From Spirochaetales bacterium (GTDB lineage Bacteria; Spirochaetota; Spirochaetia; DSM-2461), in assembly GCA_022360655.1 (NCBI GenBank), contig JAKSCK010000240.1:1-64000 (forward strand): a DNA stretch of 64,000 nucleotides. Direction: 5' to 3'. The notes under the pieces were generated by a model. That model did no database searches. It saw only the letters and a list, made by a program, of their open reading frames with translations, and had not been told where the DNA came from. Shown here piece after piece: positions 51,346 to 60,424 of this stretch (its first letter is position 1; every line of letters begins with the position of its first letter). The position numbers and the translations under genes were made by a program.

Positions 51346-52695
51346 ATGGTTCTGGATAAGTATCTGAAGGCCGTTGACCGCACTGATCCTGTCAAATATG
51401 TTGGCCGGGTGGAACGGGTGCAGGGGATTCTTGTGGAAAGCACCGGTCCCCGGGCTGCGGTGGGAGAATTTTGCCGCATCATATCTTCATCCGGGGCCAC
51501 TTATCTGGCGGAAGTGGTGGCTGTACAAGGAACAAACATCCAGCTGATGTCCTTTGATCCCCTCACCGGTTTAGAGGCTGGTGATATGGTGGTGGCTTCG
51601 GGAGAGCCCTTAGGGATTCCCGTTGGTCAGGATATGTTGGGCCGGGTTTTTGATGCCCTTGGCCGACCCATGGATGGGAAAGGTCCCATTTCTGTTGAAA
51701 CCGTTTATCCGGCCCAAGCCGATCCCCCCTCTCCTCTGGATCGGGCTCCCATCAACCGACGCATTGATACAGGGATACGAGCCATTGATGCCTTGATGCC
51801 CGTGGGCCGTGGGCAGCGTATGGGAATCTTTGCTGGTTCTGGGGTGGGAAAATCCACTCTCTTAGGAATGGTGGCCCGAAACACCTCGGCCGATGTGAAT
51901 GTGATTGCCCTGATTGGTGAGCGGGGCCGGGAAGTTCGTGAATTCATTGAGAACGATTTAGGAGAAGAAGGGCTGGCTCGTTCGGTTCTGGTGGTGTCCA
52001 CATCTGATACGCCTGCATTGGCTCGTGTCCGTGGGGCATTCACCGCAACAGCGGTCGCCGAATATTTCCGTGATCAGGGAAAGGATGTGATGCTTCTCTT
52101 TGATTCAGTCACCCGTTTTGCCATGAGCCAGCGGGAGATTGGATTAGCCATTGGTGAGCCTCCCACTACTCGAAGTTACACGCCCTCTGTTTTTTCCCTG
52201 CTTCCACGATTGGTGGAGCGTCCCGGTGTTTCTCCTGAGGGAACCATCACTGGCTTGTACACCGTCCTTGTGGAAGGGGATGACATGGATGAACCTGTGG
52301 CTGATGCTGTCCGGGGGTATTTGGATGGCCATGTGGTTTTAGATCGACGCCTAGCCGCTAGAAATCATTACCCAGCCATTGATGTCTTGTCTTCTGTGAG
52401 CCGGGTGGCTCCCCGTTTGATGACAGAACGCACTGCGGCTGCGGCGGGAAAAATCCGCCGGTTGATTGCCACCTATAAGGAAAAAGAAGATCTCATTGAT
52501 GTGGGGGCGTATGCCCGGGGAAGTGACGTTGAGGTGGATGAGGCCATTGAAAAGCGTCCAGTGATCAATGAGTTCCTTGTTCAGGGGGTTGGAGAACGGG
52601 AAGAGTCCGCCAGTCTCTTCACAAGGGCTGCTCAGATTGCAGGATTGCCGCCAATAGAGGATTCCGGAAATGAAGAGCTTTCAGTTTTCGCTTGA
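51346..52695 (+). CDS. fliI: Flagellum-specific ATPase FliI
   Basis: This 449-residue F1-beta-like ATPase energises flagellar export. Motifs: Walker A FAGSGVGKST, VIALIGERGREVREF, Walker B MLLFDSVTRFAMSQREIGLA (20), and SVFSLLPRLVERPG. Normal length. The end overlaps fliJ by 26 bases. Confidence 0.96.
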   Translation: MVLDKYLKAVDRTDPVKYVGRVERVQGILVESTGPRAAVGEFCRIISSSGATYLAEVVAVQGTNIQLMSFDPLTGLEAGDMVVASGEPLGIPVGQDMLGRVFDALGRPMDGKGPISVETVYPAQADPPSPLDRAPINRRIDTGIRAIDALMPVGRGQRMGIFAGSGVGKSTLLGMVARNTSADVNVIALIGERGREVREFIENDLGEEGLARSVLVVSTSDTPALARVRGAFTATAVAEYFRDQGKDVMLLFDSVTRFAMSQREIGLAIGEPPTTRSYTPSVFSLLPRLVERPGVSPEGTITGLYTVLVEGDDMDEPVADAVRGYLDGHVVLDRRLAARNHYPAIDVLSSVSRVAPRLMTERTAAAAGKIRRLIATYKEKEDLIDVGAYARGSDVEVDEAIEKRPVINEFLVQGVGEREESASLFTRAAQIAGLPPIEDSGNEELSVFA

Positions 52696-53113
52696 AACCC
52701 TCCTTTCTCTGCGGCAAGAAACGGAGCAAGAAAAGCGCATTATTCTGGCCCAAAAGGTGGGTGTCCTCAATCAGATTGAACAGCGCCTTCAGGAGGCGGA
52801 GAATCGAGTGAATGCGGCATTTCAAGAAGAATCTGGAACTCTAGAAATGCTTCAGCTTCGAGAACGGGTGATGAACCGATCAGCCTCAGAACGACGTACA
52901 CTTGAGCAACCGCGTCAATCCGCTCTTCAAGAAGTGGAAAAGGCCAGGGGTGCCTATGCTCAGGCCCGAGCTGCCAGCGCGGCTTTAGAACGGCTGAAAG
53001 AAAAACGAAAAGAAGAATGGGCCAAAGAGGCCAAACGCCAAGAAATCTTGAGAATTGATGAGGTGGCTCGGGGAAGCAGGGCCCGAGGGGCGTTGAAGGG
53101 AGGAGTCGAATGA
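52670..53113 (+). CDS. fliJ: Flagellar export chaperone FliJ
   Basis: This 147-residue protein is almost entirely coiled coil, starting FQFSLETLLSLRQETEQEK, the typical FliJ beginning. It connects the ATPase ring to the export gate. It overlaps fliI at its start and flbB at its end (ATGA). Confidence 0.88.
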   Translation: MKSFQFSLETLLSLRQETEQEKRIILAQKVGVLNQIEQRLQEAENRVNAAFQEESGTLEMLQLRERVMNRSASERRTLEQPRQSALQEVEKARGAYAQARAASAALERLKEKRKEEWAKEAKRQEILRIDEVARGSRARGALKGGVE

Positions 53114-53748
53114 AAAGTTACAGTCGTGGTGGAGGTATCGCGAAAATCATCTTCCTTCTTGCTGTGATCGTGGCCTTGGTGATTGGAGGCTTGGTTTGGT
53201 TGGACTTTCTTGGGGTAATGGATATCCGAGAGAATCTTGCACCCATTACAAGTCTCTTTGGTGTGAATGCGCCTGCTAAAGTGGAAGATCCCCTGGCGCC
53301 CGCTCTCTTGGATGCTGATCGTCTTGCCAAGGAACGGGATGCCCTTTCTATGGAATGGAATCGTCTGAACCTTGCGGAAGAAGACCTTGCGCTTCGAGAA
53401 GCAGAGGTGCTTCAAAAAGAGAGTCTTCTGGCCGAACGGGAACGAGAATTAGATGAGAAGCAAAAATCCCTAAACGCAGCCATCTCTCGGTACGACAATA
53501 GAGTAGCGAACCTTGAGCAGACGGCCCGTTACATGATGGGTATGCCGCCCCAAGATGCGGTGGCCATCATGGATGAGTATGACACCAAAGACTTGGTGGA
53601 CCTGCTTCGAACGAGTGAACGTCTTTCCCAGGAATCGGGAGAGGCCTCCCTTGTTGCCTTCTGGATTTCCATCATGCCAGACCGTGGTCGGGCTGCAGAA
53701 GTCCAGGGATTACTGGTGGATAAACCAGGGCCGAATCTGGAGGGGTGA
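53110..53748 (+). CDS. flbB: Spirochaete periplasmic flagellar collar protein FlbB
   Basis: This 212-residue protein has one membrane segment (about 11-30), a periplasmic coiled coil (about 70-135) and a C-terminal helical domain with PPQDAVAIMDEYDTKDLVDL, similar to the MgtE N-terminal fold. The place between fliJ and fliK matches FlbB of Borrelia, which forms the base of the spirochaete-specific collar around the motor and helps orient flagella. Sequence and location agree; the name is by synteny and layout. Confidence 0.82.
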   Translation: MKSYSRGGGIAKIIFLLAVIVALVIGGLVWLDFLGVMDIRENLAPITSLFGVNAPAKVEDPLAPALLDADRLAKERDALSMEWNRLNLAEEDLALREAEVLQKESLLAERERELDEKQKSLNAAISRYDNRVANLEQTARYMMGMPPQDAVAIMDEYDTKDLVDLLRTSERLSQESGEASLVAFWISIMPDRGRAAEVQGLLVDKPGPNLEG

Positions 53749-53783
53749 GCAAATCTTAGGGTGGTGTACAGCTGCCCAAAGGG

Positions 53784-55001
53784 ATGGCGCACATGGCAAA
53801 TGCTCCAAGTCAGAGATTACAGGCGCCCGAGGCCCCCAGGCCCCCTGGGAAGGGAACAAAAGCCCAAAAAAAAGTTGAAAAAATTCAAGGCAAATCCGAT
53901 TTTTCCACACGTCTTCATGAGGCGCGTGAGAAGAAATCGGAAATGGTCTCCTCTCTTGATAAGGGCCTGAAACAGAAGGGGAAAGCCTCCGCAAAAAAGG
54001 ACATGAAGGGCGCCACTGGTGCATTGGTTCAACACCAGTCCCTGAAGAAATCACAGAAGTCCGTGCTTCCCTCTACCGAAGAGTCCTTGGTTTTAGAGGG
54101 GATTCCTGCTGCTAAGTCGCAAGGGCTTGTGAAAGATTCCGTGTCTCCCGCTTCTCCAAAAATCCAATCAGAAACAGTGGAATCTCCCTCCACACTTCTC
54201 TCTTCTCTTGCAGCTGTTGCAGAACAACCGCGGCAAGCGGTCGTCAAAAAAGCGGAGAAACAAGAGGGGGGAAAGGACAAAGGGGAGGCAACGGTTCAAC
54301 CCACAATGGCCAAGGGGGATGCCAACTCTTCACTGGTGACACGCACAGGGCGTGTTGAGGTGGAAGATAAGCGAATCCCCATTCAGGAACTGTCAGGAAA
54401 ACATTCTCGCCAGAAAGCTGTGGCCAAGAAGGGGGATTCCCATGTTCCTCAGGAGAATTCTCAGGCCACCAATGCCCACTCAACACGATTTGCTGTTGCG
54501 GAAACTGACATTGATTTGAGTCCGCGTGGGGGAAAGGTTGCCACTGAAAGCTTCTCAGAACAACTGGCTCGCAAACTCGATGCTCAGAATGGGAACGAAA
54601 TCGTCCGACAGGTGAAGGTAGTGGTGGACCGAGCCGATGCCGGAGAAGTGCGAATTAACCTTCGTCCCGGTAATCTTGGTCGAGTGCGGGTGCGGATTCG
54701 CATGGAAGATCATCGTTTGACGGGACGAATCTTTGTGGAATCCGCGGCGGCTCGAGAGGCCTTTCGGTCTGCTCTGGATGGGCTGCAAACCAAGCTTGTG
54801 GAAAGCGGCTTTGGTGCGGCAGATCTGGAACTGGCCTGGGATGGTCAGGAAGGCGGGAATGGAACGATGCTGAGTGATCAGCGGAAAGGCCAATCCCAGC
54901 AGCACCATGAAAAACAAGCCAAGGAATGGAATGACAATGTTCCAGTGGTGGATGGCGAGAAGCGACTTGTTGCGGATGGCCATGTGAACTTGGTGGCATA
55001 G
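53784..55001 (+). CDS. fliK: Flagellar hook-length control protein FliK
   Basis: The 405-residue protein has a long, low-complexity Lys/Ser/Ala-rich part (1-260) and a C-terminal Flg_hook domain (about 270-370; GEVRINLRPGNLGRVRVRI and LDGLQTKLVESGFGAADLEL). It sets hook length and switches export specificity. It lies before flgD and flgE, which fits. The extreme N-terminus could start at either of two nearby ATGs (53784 or 53793). Confidence 0.88.
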   Translation: MAHMANAPSQRLQAPEAPRPPGKGTKAQKKVEKIQGKSDFSTRLHEAREKKSEMVSSLDKGLKQKGKASAKKDMKGATGALVQHQSLKKSQKSVLPSTEESLVLEGIPAAKSQGLVKDSVSPASPKIQSETVESPSTLLSSLAAVAEQPRQAVVKKAEKQEGGKDKGEATVQPTMAKGDANSSLVTRTGRVEVEDKRIPIQELSGKHSRQKAVAKKGDSHVPQENSQATNAHSTRFAVAETDIDLSPRGGKVATESFSEQLARKLDAQNGNEIVRQVKVVVDRADAGEVRINLRPGNLGRVRVRIRMEDHRLTGRIFVESAAAREAFRSALDGLQTKLVESGFGAADLELAWDGQEGGNGTMLSDQRKGQSQQHHEKQAKEWNDNVPVVDGEKRLVADGHVNLVA

Positions 55002-55011
55002 GAGCAACGTT

Positions 55012-55446
55012 ATGGATATTGCAACAACAATGGGTGGAGCCGAGCGGGCCAGCCTGAACATGCAAGTTGAGGCTTTTAATGCCACGCTCAAAGGTGGAAA
55101 AGCAGCACAACAGGATTTAGGGAAAGATGATTTTTTAAAAATCCTGATCACCCAGCTCCAAAACCAGGATCCCACCAAGCCTATGGAAGATCGGGAATTC
55201 ATTGCCCAAATGGCTCAATTCTCATCCTTGGAACAAATGACCAATATGAGCAGCCAGTTCACAGAGCTCTCATCCACCATGAAGAGCTCTCAGGCCATGG
55301 GACTCTTGGGACAGTCCGTTGAGATTGCCCAAGGAGAGGGCATGATTACTGGAACGGTTGATGCAGTGACTGGTGGACCCTTCCCCCAACTCTTGGTGGG
55401 TGGGGCATATTACGACTACGACTCAGTGACGAAAGTCGCTCGATAA
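55012..55446 (+). CDS. flgD: Flagellar hook-capping protein FlgD
   Basis: The 144-residue protein is a short FlgD with the scaffold region DFLKILITQLQNQDPTKPM and REFIAQMAQFSSLEQM, followed by a reduced C-terminal part. It caps the growing hook. Shorter than enteric FlgD (about 230), as in other spirochaetes. Confidence 0.93.
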   Translation: MDIATTMGGAERASLNMQVEAFNATLKGGKAAQQDLGKDDFLKILITQLQNQDPTKPMEDREFIAQMAQFSSLEQMTNMSSQFTELSSTMKSSQAMGLLGQSVEIAQGEGMITGTVDAVTGGPFPQLLVGGAYYDYDSVTKVAR

Positions 55447-55461
55447 GGGAGGAACACGACT

Positions 55462-56874
55462 ATGATGCGATCACTTTATTCCGGTGTTTCCGGCTTGCAA
55501 AACCATCAGATTCGAATGGATGTGATTGGAAATAACATTTCGAATGTGAACACCATTGGCTTCAAAAAAGGCCGAGTGAATTTCCAGGATCTCATCTCCC
55601 AGAACATGAGCGGTGCTTCTCGTCCAAATGATGAGGTGGGTGGTGTGAATCCCAAGCAAGTGGGATTGGGAATGAGCGTTGCCTCCATTGATACCATCCA
55701 TACCCAGGGCTCTTTACAAACCACTGGAGTTGTGTCGGACTTGGCCATTCAAGGGAATGGATTCTATGTCATGCGCAGTGGAGATAAGGAACTGTACAGC
55801 CGTGCTGGTGCCTTTGGATTGGATGCAGATGGCTACTTGGTGAATCCTGCCAATGGAATGCGTCTCCAGGGCTGGGCTCCAGAAATTTTGGCTGATGGAA
55901 CCACTGGTGCCATCAAATCGGCTGCGGATGTGACAGACTTGCGTGTTCCTGTGGGATCAAAGGATCCGGCCCGGGCCACAAGCTTGGTGGAGTTGGCCTG
56001 CAACTTGGATAAGCGAACTCCCATCATTGCGCCTGGTGCATCACCGGCGGATACCAGCGCAGGAACATGGAGTTTGGATAAAACCGTTTATGATGGTTTT
56101 GGTGAGGCACATACCTTAAGAATGAATTTCACCAAAACTCCTGGAATTAACAATTCTTGGGATGTGGTGGTTCAGGTTGATCCTGATCGACCGGCTGATG
56201 CTGATGTGCCCTCCAATGTGACCTTGGGATTTGATCCGGCCACTGCCGCCGGGAATGGGGCCGGGGAAGGCACCTTCACCATGACCTTTGATAATTTGGG
56301 CGCTTTGGCCACGGTGACCGATGCCCAGGGAAATCTTCAGGATAATGGTCGGATTCAAATTCCCATCACCTTTGATGTGGAAAATGATGCCACTGGAGCT
56401 TTGAGCACCCAGGCTTTAAACATTGATGTAGGAGAGGTGGGAAGTTATGAAAATTCCACCACTCAATTTGCAGAAACCTCCAGCACCAAGGCTTTCCGTC
56501 AAGACGGATTCACTATGGGGTATCTGGAAAGCTACAAGATTGACCAGAGTGGCATCATCACCGGTGTCTTTTCCAATGGCACGGAGCGGGATTTAGGCCA
56601 GGTGGCCTTGGCATCCTTCACCAATCCTGGTGGATTGGAAAAATCTGGTGAAACCACATTCAGTCAATCCATCAACTCAGGAGAGGCTCTTCTTGGACCT
56701 TCTGGGGTGGCTGGTAAAGGAAAAATCATCTCTGGTACCTTGGAGATGAGTAATGTGGATTTGGCCGAACAGTTCACCGATATGATTGTGACGCAAAGGG
56801 GATTTCAATCCAACAGCAAAACCATTCAGACTTCTGATTCGATGCTTCAGGAATTGCTTTCGCTTAAGCGCTAA
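55462..56874 (+). CDS. flgE: Flagellar hook protein FlgE
   Basis: This 470-residue hook subunit has the rod/hook N-terminal signature (SGLQNHQIRMDVIGNNISNV) and the C-terminal FTDMIVTQRGFQSNSKTIQT (20 residues). Lys167 (VGSKDPA) and Cys180 (VELACNLD) are 13 residues apart, the same spacing as the Lys165/Cys178 pair that forms the lysinoalanine cross-link in Treponema denticola FlgE, from memory. The cross-link stiffens periplasmic hooks. A start one codon later (ATG 55465) is equally possible. Confidence 0.96.
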   Translation: MMRSLYSGVSGLQNHQIRMDVIGNNISNVNTIGFKKGRVNFQDLISQNMSGASRPNDEVGGVNPKQVGLGMSVASIDTIHTQGSLQTTGVVSDLAIQGNGFYVMRSGDKELYSRAGAFGLDADGYLVNPANGMRLQGWAPEILADGTTGAIKSAADVTDLRVPVGSKDPARATSLVELACNLDKRTPIIAPGASPADTSAGTWSLDKTVYDGFGEAHTLRMNFTKTPGINNSWDVVVQVDPDRPADADVPSNVTLGFDPATAAGNGAGEGTFTMTFDNLGALATVTDAQGNLQDNGRIQIPITFDVENDATGALSTQALNIDVGEVGSYENSTTQFAETSSTKAFRQDGFTMGYLESYKIDQSGIITGVFSNGTERDLGQVALASFTNPGGLEKSGETTFSQSINSGEALLGPSGVAGKGKIISGTLEMSNVDLAEQFTDMIVTQRGFQSNSKTIQTSDSMLQELLSLKR

Positions 56875-56886
56875 TGAATGATAGTG

Positions 56887-56911
56887 TTCCGGCTCCTTTG
56901 AGGGGCCGGAA
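56887..56911 (+). repeat. Hairpin between flgE and flbD
   Basis: TTCCGGCTCC (56887-56896) pairs with GGGGCCGGAA (56902-56911), with a single T-G wobble and a 5-base loop. No T-run follows. It may stabilise the abundant hook mRNA or end part of the transcripts before flbD-motAB. Confidence 0.55.
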
Positions 56912-56927
56912 TTGATGGGATGAGTGT

Positions 56928-57137
56928 ATGATCAATGTGAGTTTGCCGGGAAAATCAAGCCGGAAGGTGATGCTGAATCCTCATTTGATTGAGTATGCCG
57001 AACCGGTTGGAGAGGGCCGCACAGCTCTACTCCTCACCACCGGTAAGCGATTTGTTGTTGTGGAGTCCCCTGAGGAAGTGCGATCTCTTATCATCGCCTA
57101 CCGACGGGAAATTGGTTATCCCGCCCAGGAGGATTAG
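56928..57137 (+). CDS. flbD: FlbD-family flagellar protein
   Basis: The 69-residue protein matches the small FlbD family found between flgE and motA in spirochaetes and clostridia (NPHLIEYAEPVGEGRTALLL, then GKRFVVVESPEEV). Function is not well known. It is followed by motA after 2 bases. Confidence 0.9.
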   Translation: MINVSLPGKSSRKVMLNPHLIEYAEPVGEGRTALLLTTGKRFVVVESPEEVRSLIIAYRREIGYPAQED

Positions 57138-57139
57138 GA

Positions 57140-57919
57140 ATGGATATTGCAACATTGGGAGGGATGGTCGGCGGACTCATCTTGATCGTCGCGGCCTTTG
57201 TGTTGAATGGAAACCAGTTCATGGGACTGGTGGATCCCACGTCATTTATAGTTGTTATTTTTGGTTCTTTTGCTGGTGTATTAGCTGCAAGTCCCATGAG
57301 TCGGGCTCTTGGCTTTCTCAAATATCTGAACATTGCCACGAGAGTTCCCGAATTTCAGAACAAAATGGAACTCATCAACCAACTGGTTCAATTTGCAGAT
57401 AATGCCCGTAAAGAGGGCTTGCTCTCCTTGGATGACTCCCTGAATGAGGTGGAAGATGATTTTCTTCGCGGTGGACTCCGTTTGGTGGTGGATGGTACTG
57501 ATCCGGATGTGATTAAGAGGATTCTTTACACCAATTTGGATCAGGTTGAGAGTCGCCATGAAGATGGTATTGGCTTCTTTGAGCGTTGGGCAAAATTGGC
57601 ACCAGCTTTTGGGATGATTGGGACTTTGCTGGGTCTCATTGGTATGATGGCCAACTTGGAGGACACCTCATCCATTGGTCCCAACATGGCTGTTGCCTTG
57701 GTCACCACGCTTTATGGTTCGGTGTTTGCCAACCTGATTTTGTCTCCCATTCAGTTCAAATTGGAAGATCGGCATAAGGAAGAAATGCAAATCAAAGAGA
57801 TTATGGTTCAGGGCATTCTTTCCATTCAAAGTGGGGATAATCCGCGAATCCTTGAAGATAAATTACTCACCTTCTTGCCTCCTTCAGAACGACCCGCACA
57901 AAGCGCGGCTGGGGAGTAA
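57140..57919 (+). CDS. motA: Flagellar motor stator protein MotA
   Basis: The 259-residue protein has four membrane segments, with the first two at about 7-24 and 32-50, and the last two (PAFGMIGTLLGLIGMM and MAVALVTTLYGSVFANLI) bearing the MotA/PomA signature. The cytoplasmic loop carries the charged torque residues. It forms the ion channel with MotB, encoded after 3 bases. Confidence 0.95.
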   Translation: MDIATLGGMVGGLILIVAAFVLNGNQFMGLVDPTSFIVVIFGSFAGVLAASPMSRALGFLKYLNIATRVPEFQNKMELINQLVQFADNARKEGLLSLDDSLNEVEDDFLRGGLRLVVDGTDPDVIKRILYTNLDQVESRHEDGIGFFERWAKLAPAFGMIGTLLGLIGMMANLEDTSSIGPNMAVALVTTLYGSVFANLILSPIQFKLEDRHKEEMQIKEIMVQGILSIQSGDNPRILEDKLLTFLPPSERPAQSAAGE

Positions 57920-57922
57920 TCC

Positions 57923-58666
57923 ATGTCTGACGAGGAACGCCGGAATAAAAAAAAGAAGGGTGGAAGTGGGGCCGATGACTGGCTCACAACCTATGCGGAC
58001 ATGGTGACGCTTCTCTTAACCTTCTTTGTTATTCTCATGAATCCGGATAACCCCATCGACAGTCAGAGGATTGAGCTCATCATGCAGGCGTTCCAAGGTC
58101 TTGGTCCTTTGAATGGTGGTAATACCCTTTCGGAAGGAATTTTGGCGGAACTTGGCAACGATGTAGCGGCCATGCCCTCCGTTTCCCGGGGAAATCGTTT
58201 AAATGAGGCACGGAAAAAGGCCATCAGTGAGTTCCAACCAGAAATTCGTTCCCGATTTGTCAAAATCAAAGAGGATGAACGGGGATTGGTCATCAGTCTT
58301 GCTGGTGATATCTTGTTCAAACGTGCCAGTGCGGAGGTGGATCTTGAGCAATCTCGATCGGCGCTCCAAAAGCTCGCTCGTTTTTTAGAGCAAGGGGAAA
58401 TTGCCAGGAGAACCATTCGAATTGAGGGCCATACCGATGCTTCTCCCACCGATCCTGAAGGACCCTGGCCCACAAACTGGGAACTTTCCTCCGCCCGTTC
58501 GGCGGCAACTCTGCACTATCTGGTAGACTATGGGGCAAGAGAAGAGCGCTTCCAAATTGCCGGTTTTGCCGACACAGCCAAAATCAAAGAACCGGAAATC
58601 ACAGAGGAAGATCGTTCTGAAAATCGCCGGGTGGATGTGGTGATTCTTAAGGAGGGCCATGAATAA
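57923..58666 (+). CDS. motB: Flagellar motor stator protein MotB
   Basis: The 247-residue protein has one membrane segment with the ion-binding aspartate in TYADMVTLLLTFFVI and a C-terminal OmpA-like peptidoglycan-binding domain (RTIRIEGHTDASP ... LSSARSAATLHYL ... RSENRRVDVVIL). It anchors the stator to the wall. Confidence 0.95.
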   Translation: MSDEERRNKKKKGGSGADDWLTTYADMVTLLLTFFVILMNPDNPIDSQRIELIMQAFQGLGPLNGGNTLSEGILAELGNDVAAMPSVSRGNRLNEARKKAISEFQPEIRSRFVKIKEDERGLVISLAGDILFKRASAEVDLEQSRSALQKLARFLEQGEIARRTIRIEGHTDASPTDPEGPWPTNWELSSARSAATLHYLVDYGAREERFQIAGFADTAKIKEPEITEEDRSENRRVDVVILKEGHE

Positions 58667-58810
58667 TGGGACAATTTATCCTGAATACACATCAAAAGCC
58701 CTCTTTTGGGCAAAAAGAATGGTGTTCAAAAGTTCCTTTTCAACCAGGGACTGGCGTCCTTAATGTTTTTATGGTAAAATTTTGTCGACATCCAGGGAGG
58801 GTGATGTCCT
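58667..58810. other. Short gap between motB and fliL
   Basis: This 144-base gap is the longest inside the flagellar operon. It holds a small stem (CAAAAG-CCCT-CTTTTG at about 58692-58707) and an AT-rich TATGGTAAAAT at about 58770 that could be an internal -10 box, but no convincing -35 element was found. A GGGAGG site precedes fliL. Confidence 0.35.
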
Positions 58811-59377
58811 ATGTCCGATGAAGATCTTGAACTCGGCAACGCCATCGAAGCGGACGGCAGTGAGTCCCTCGAAGAGCCCAAAAAACGTAAAGTTTTTTCG
58901 GACCGAGTGGCCAAGGTTCTCATGTTCGTGGCCATTGGGATATTGGCACTGCTTGTGAGTGTCACCGTGAGTGTGTTTACCTATCGTTTTATGGATAGAG
59001 GCAACCGCTCTCGCCAGTTCCCAGTGCTCTCGGAAGAGTACGCCACGGAAGTCCCTGAGTATTCCACTTTCGATTTTCTCACAGGGGAAGGGTATGATTT
59101 GCGCACCCAAACCAGTGATGCGGAGCGATTTACCGTTTCTGCTAAAATCAAGTTGGGTTATGATGCACGCCGCTACAAAGACCTCTCCAGTGAGCTCACC
59201 ATGAAAAATGATGCCCTGGTGGATACCATCCGGTTCTACTTTAGTCAGCGAACCCGGGCTCAATTGGCCGACGAATCCGCCGTCAAAGCGGAGCTGCTCA
59301 GCCGGGTCAATAGCCTCCTTTCCCGTGGGGAAGTGGAGCAGATCTGGTTCCTGCAGTATCAGATCATCGGGCTTTAG
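58811..59377 (+). CDS. fliL: Flagellar basal body-associated protein FliL
   Basis: The 188-residue protein has a cytoplasmic acidic start, one membrane segment (about 36-60) and the periplasmic FliL domain (KIKLGYDARRYKDLSSELTM ... VKAELLSRVNSLL). FliL surrounds stators and supports torque. Longer than enteric FliL by about 30 residues. Confidence 0.9.
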   Translation: MSDEDLELGNAIEADGSESLEEPKKRKVFSDRVAKVLMFVAIGILALLVSVTVSVFTYRFMDRGNRSRQFPVLSEEYATEVPEYSTFDFLTGEGYDLRTQTSDAERFTVSAKIKLGYDARRYKDLSSELTMKNDALVDTIRFYFSQRTRAQLADESAVKAELLSRVNSLLSRGEVEQIWFLQYQIIGL

Positions 59378-59395
59378 GCCCTAACGGAGCGCAGT

Positions 59396-60424
59396 GTGAC
59401 GGAAGTCCTGTCCCAGGATGAAATTGATCAGTTACTCACAGCCATCAGTTCTGGTGATGCTGAAACCGAGGACACCAGGCAGGTTGCCGAGCGAAAGAAT
59501 ATTCGCATCTGGGATTTCCGACGGCCGGATAAGTTCTCAAAAGAGCAGATTCGGACGGTTTCCTTTATGCATGAGACTTTTGCGCGTCTCACCACCACAA
59601 GTCTTGCCGCGCAACTGCGTTCCATGGTTCATGTCCATGTTGCCTCGGTGGATCAGCTCACCTATGAGGAATTTCTTCGGTCCATTCCCTCACCCACGGC
59701 ACTTGCTGTGATTAATATGGACCCGTTGACGGGTTCCGCAATTTTGGAAATCGACCCGGCCATTACCTTTACCATCATTGACCGCCTTTTTGGCGGGCCG
59801 GGTGAAGGGGCCAAAATTAACCGTGAGCTCTCTGAGATTGAGCGAGCCGTTATGGAATCCATCATTGTTCGAATTTTGGGCAACATGCGGGAAGCCTGGA
59901 GCCAGGTGATTGATCTCCGGCCCCGTTTGGGACAAATCGATACTAACCCTCAGTTTGTGCAGATTGTTCCTCCCACCGAAATGGTGGTGTTGGTGACCTT
60001 GGAAACAAAGGTTGGAGAGGTGGAAGGCATGATGAATTTCTGCATTCCCTATCTCACTATTGAGCCCATCATTTCCAAACTTTCTGCTCAATATTGGTAT
60101 TCCTCTGTTCGTCATGGTGCCACCACAGAAAACTTGAATGTTCTTCGGGAACGTCTTGCAGGAATCGATGTTCCTTTGGTGGCCGAAGTGGGAAACTTGA
60201 ATCTGGCCATGAAAGATGTGATGGCCCTTCAGCCTGGGAATGTGATTCGTCTTTCAAATACCCGTATTGGGGATCCCATGGTTCTCAAACTAGGAAACCG
60301 CCCCAAATTCGAATGCCGTCCAGGTGTTGTTGGAAAAAAACTCTCGGTGCAAATCACCCGAAAGATCGAGGATATTGAGGAAGATGAGTTTGAAGAACTT
60401 GCTTCCGAAGGAGACGAAGAATGA
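59396..60424 (+). CDS. fliM: Flagellar motor switch protein FliM
   Basis: The 342-residue C-ring protein starts with VLSQDEIDQLLTAI, the CheY-P binding peptide, followed by the CheC-like middle domain and a C-terminal SpoA domain (MKDVMALQPGNVIRLSNTRI). GTG start with GGAG upstream. Stop overlaps fliY by 4 bases (ATGA). Confidence 0.95.
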   Translation: MTEVLSQDEIDQLLTAISSGDAETEDTRQVAERKNIRIWDFRRPDKFSKEQIRTVSFMHETFARLTTTSLAAQLRSMVHVHVASVDQLTYEEFLRSIPSPTALAVINMDPLTGSAILEIDPAITFTIIDRLFGGPGEGAKINRELSEIERAVMESIIVRILGNMREAWSQVIDLRPRLGQIDTNPQFVQIVPPTEMVVLVTLETKVGEVEGMMNFCIPYLTIEPIISKLSAQYWYSSVRHGATTENLNVLRERLAGIDVPLVAEVGNLNLAMKDVMALQPGNVIRLSNTRIGDPMVLKLGNRPKFECRPGVVGKKLSVQITRKIEDIEEDEFEELASEGDEE

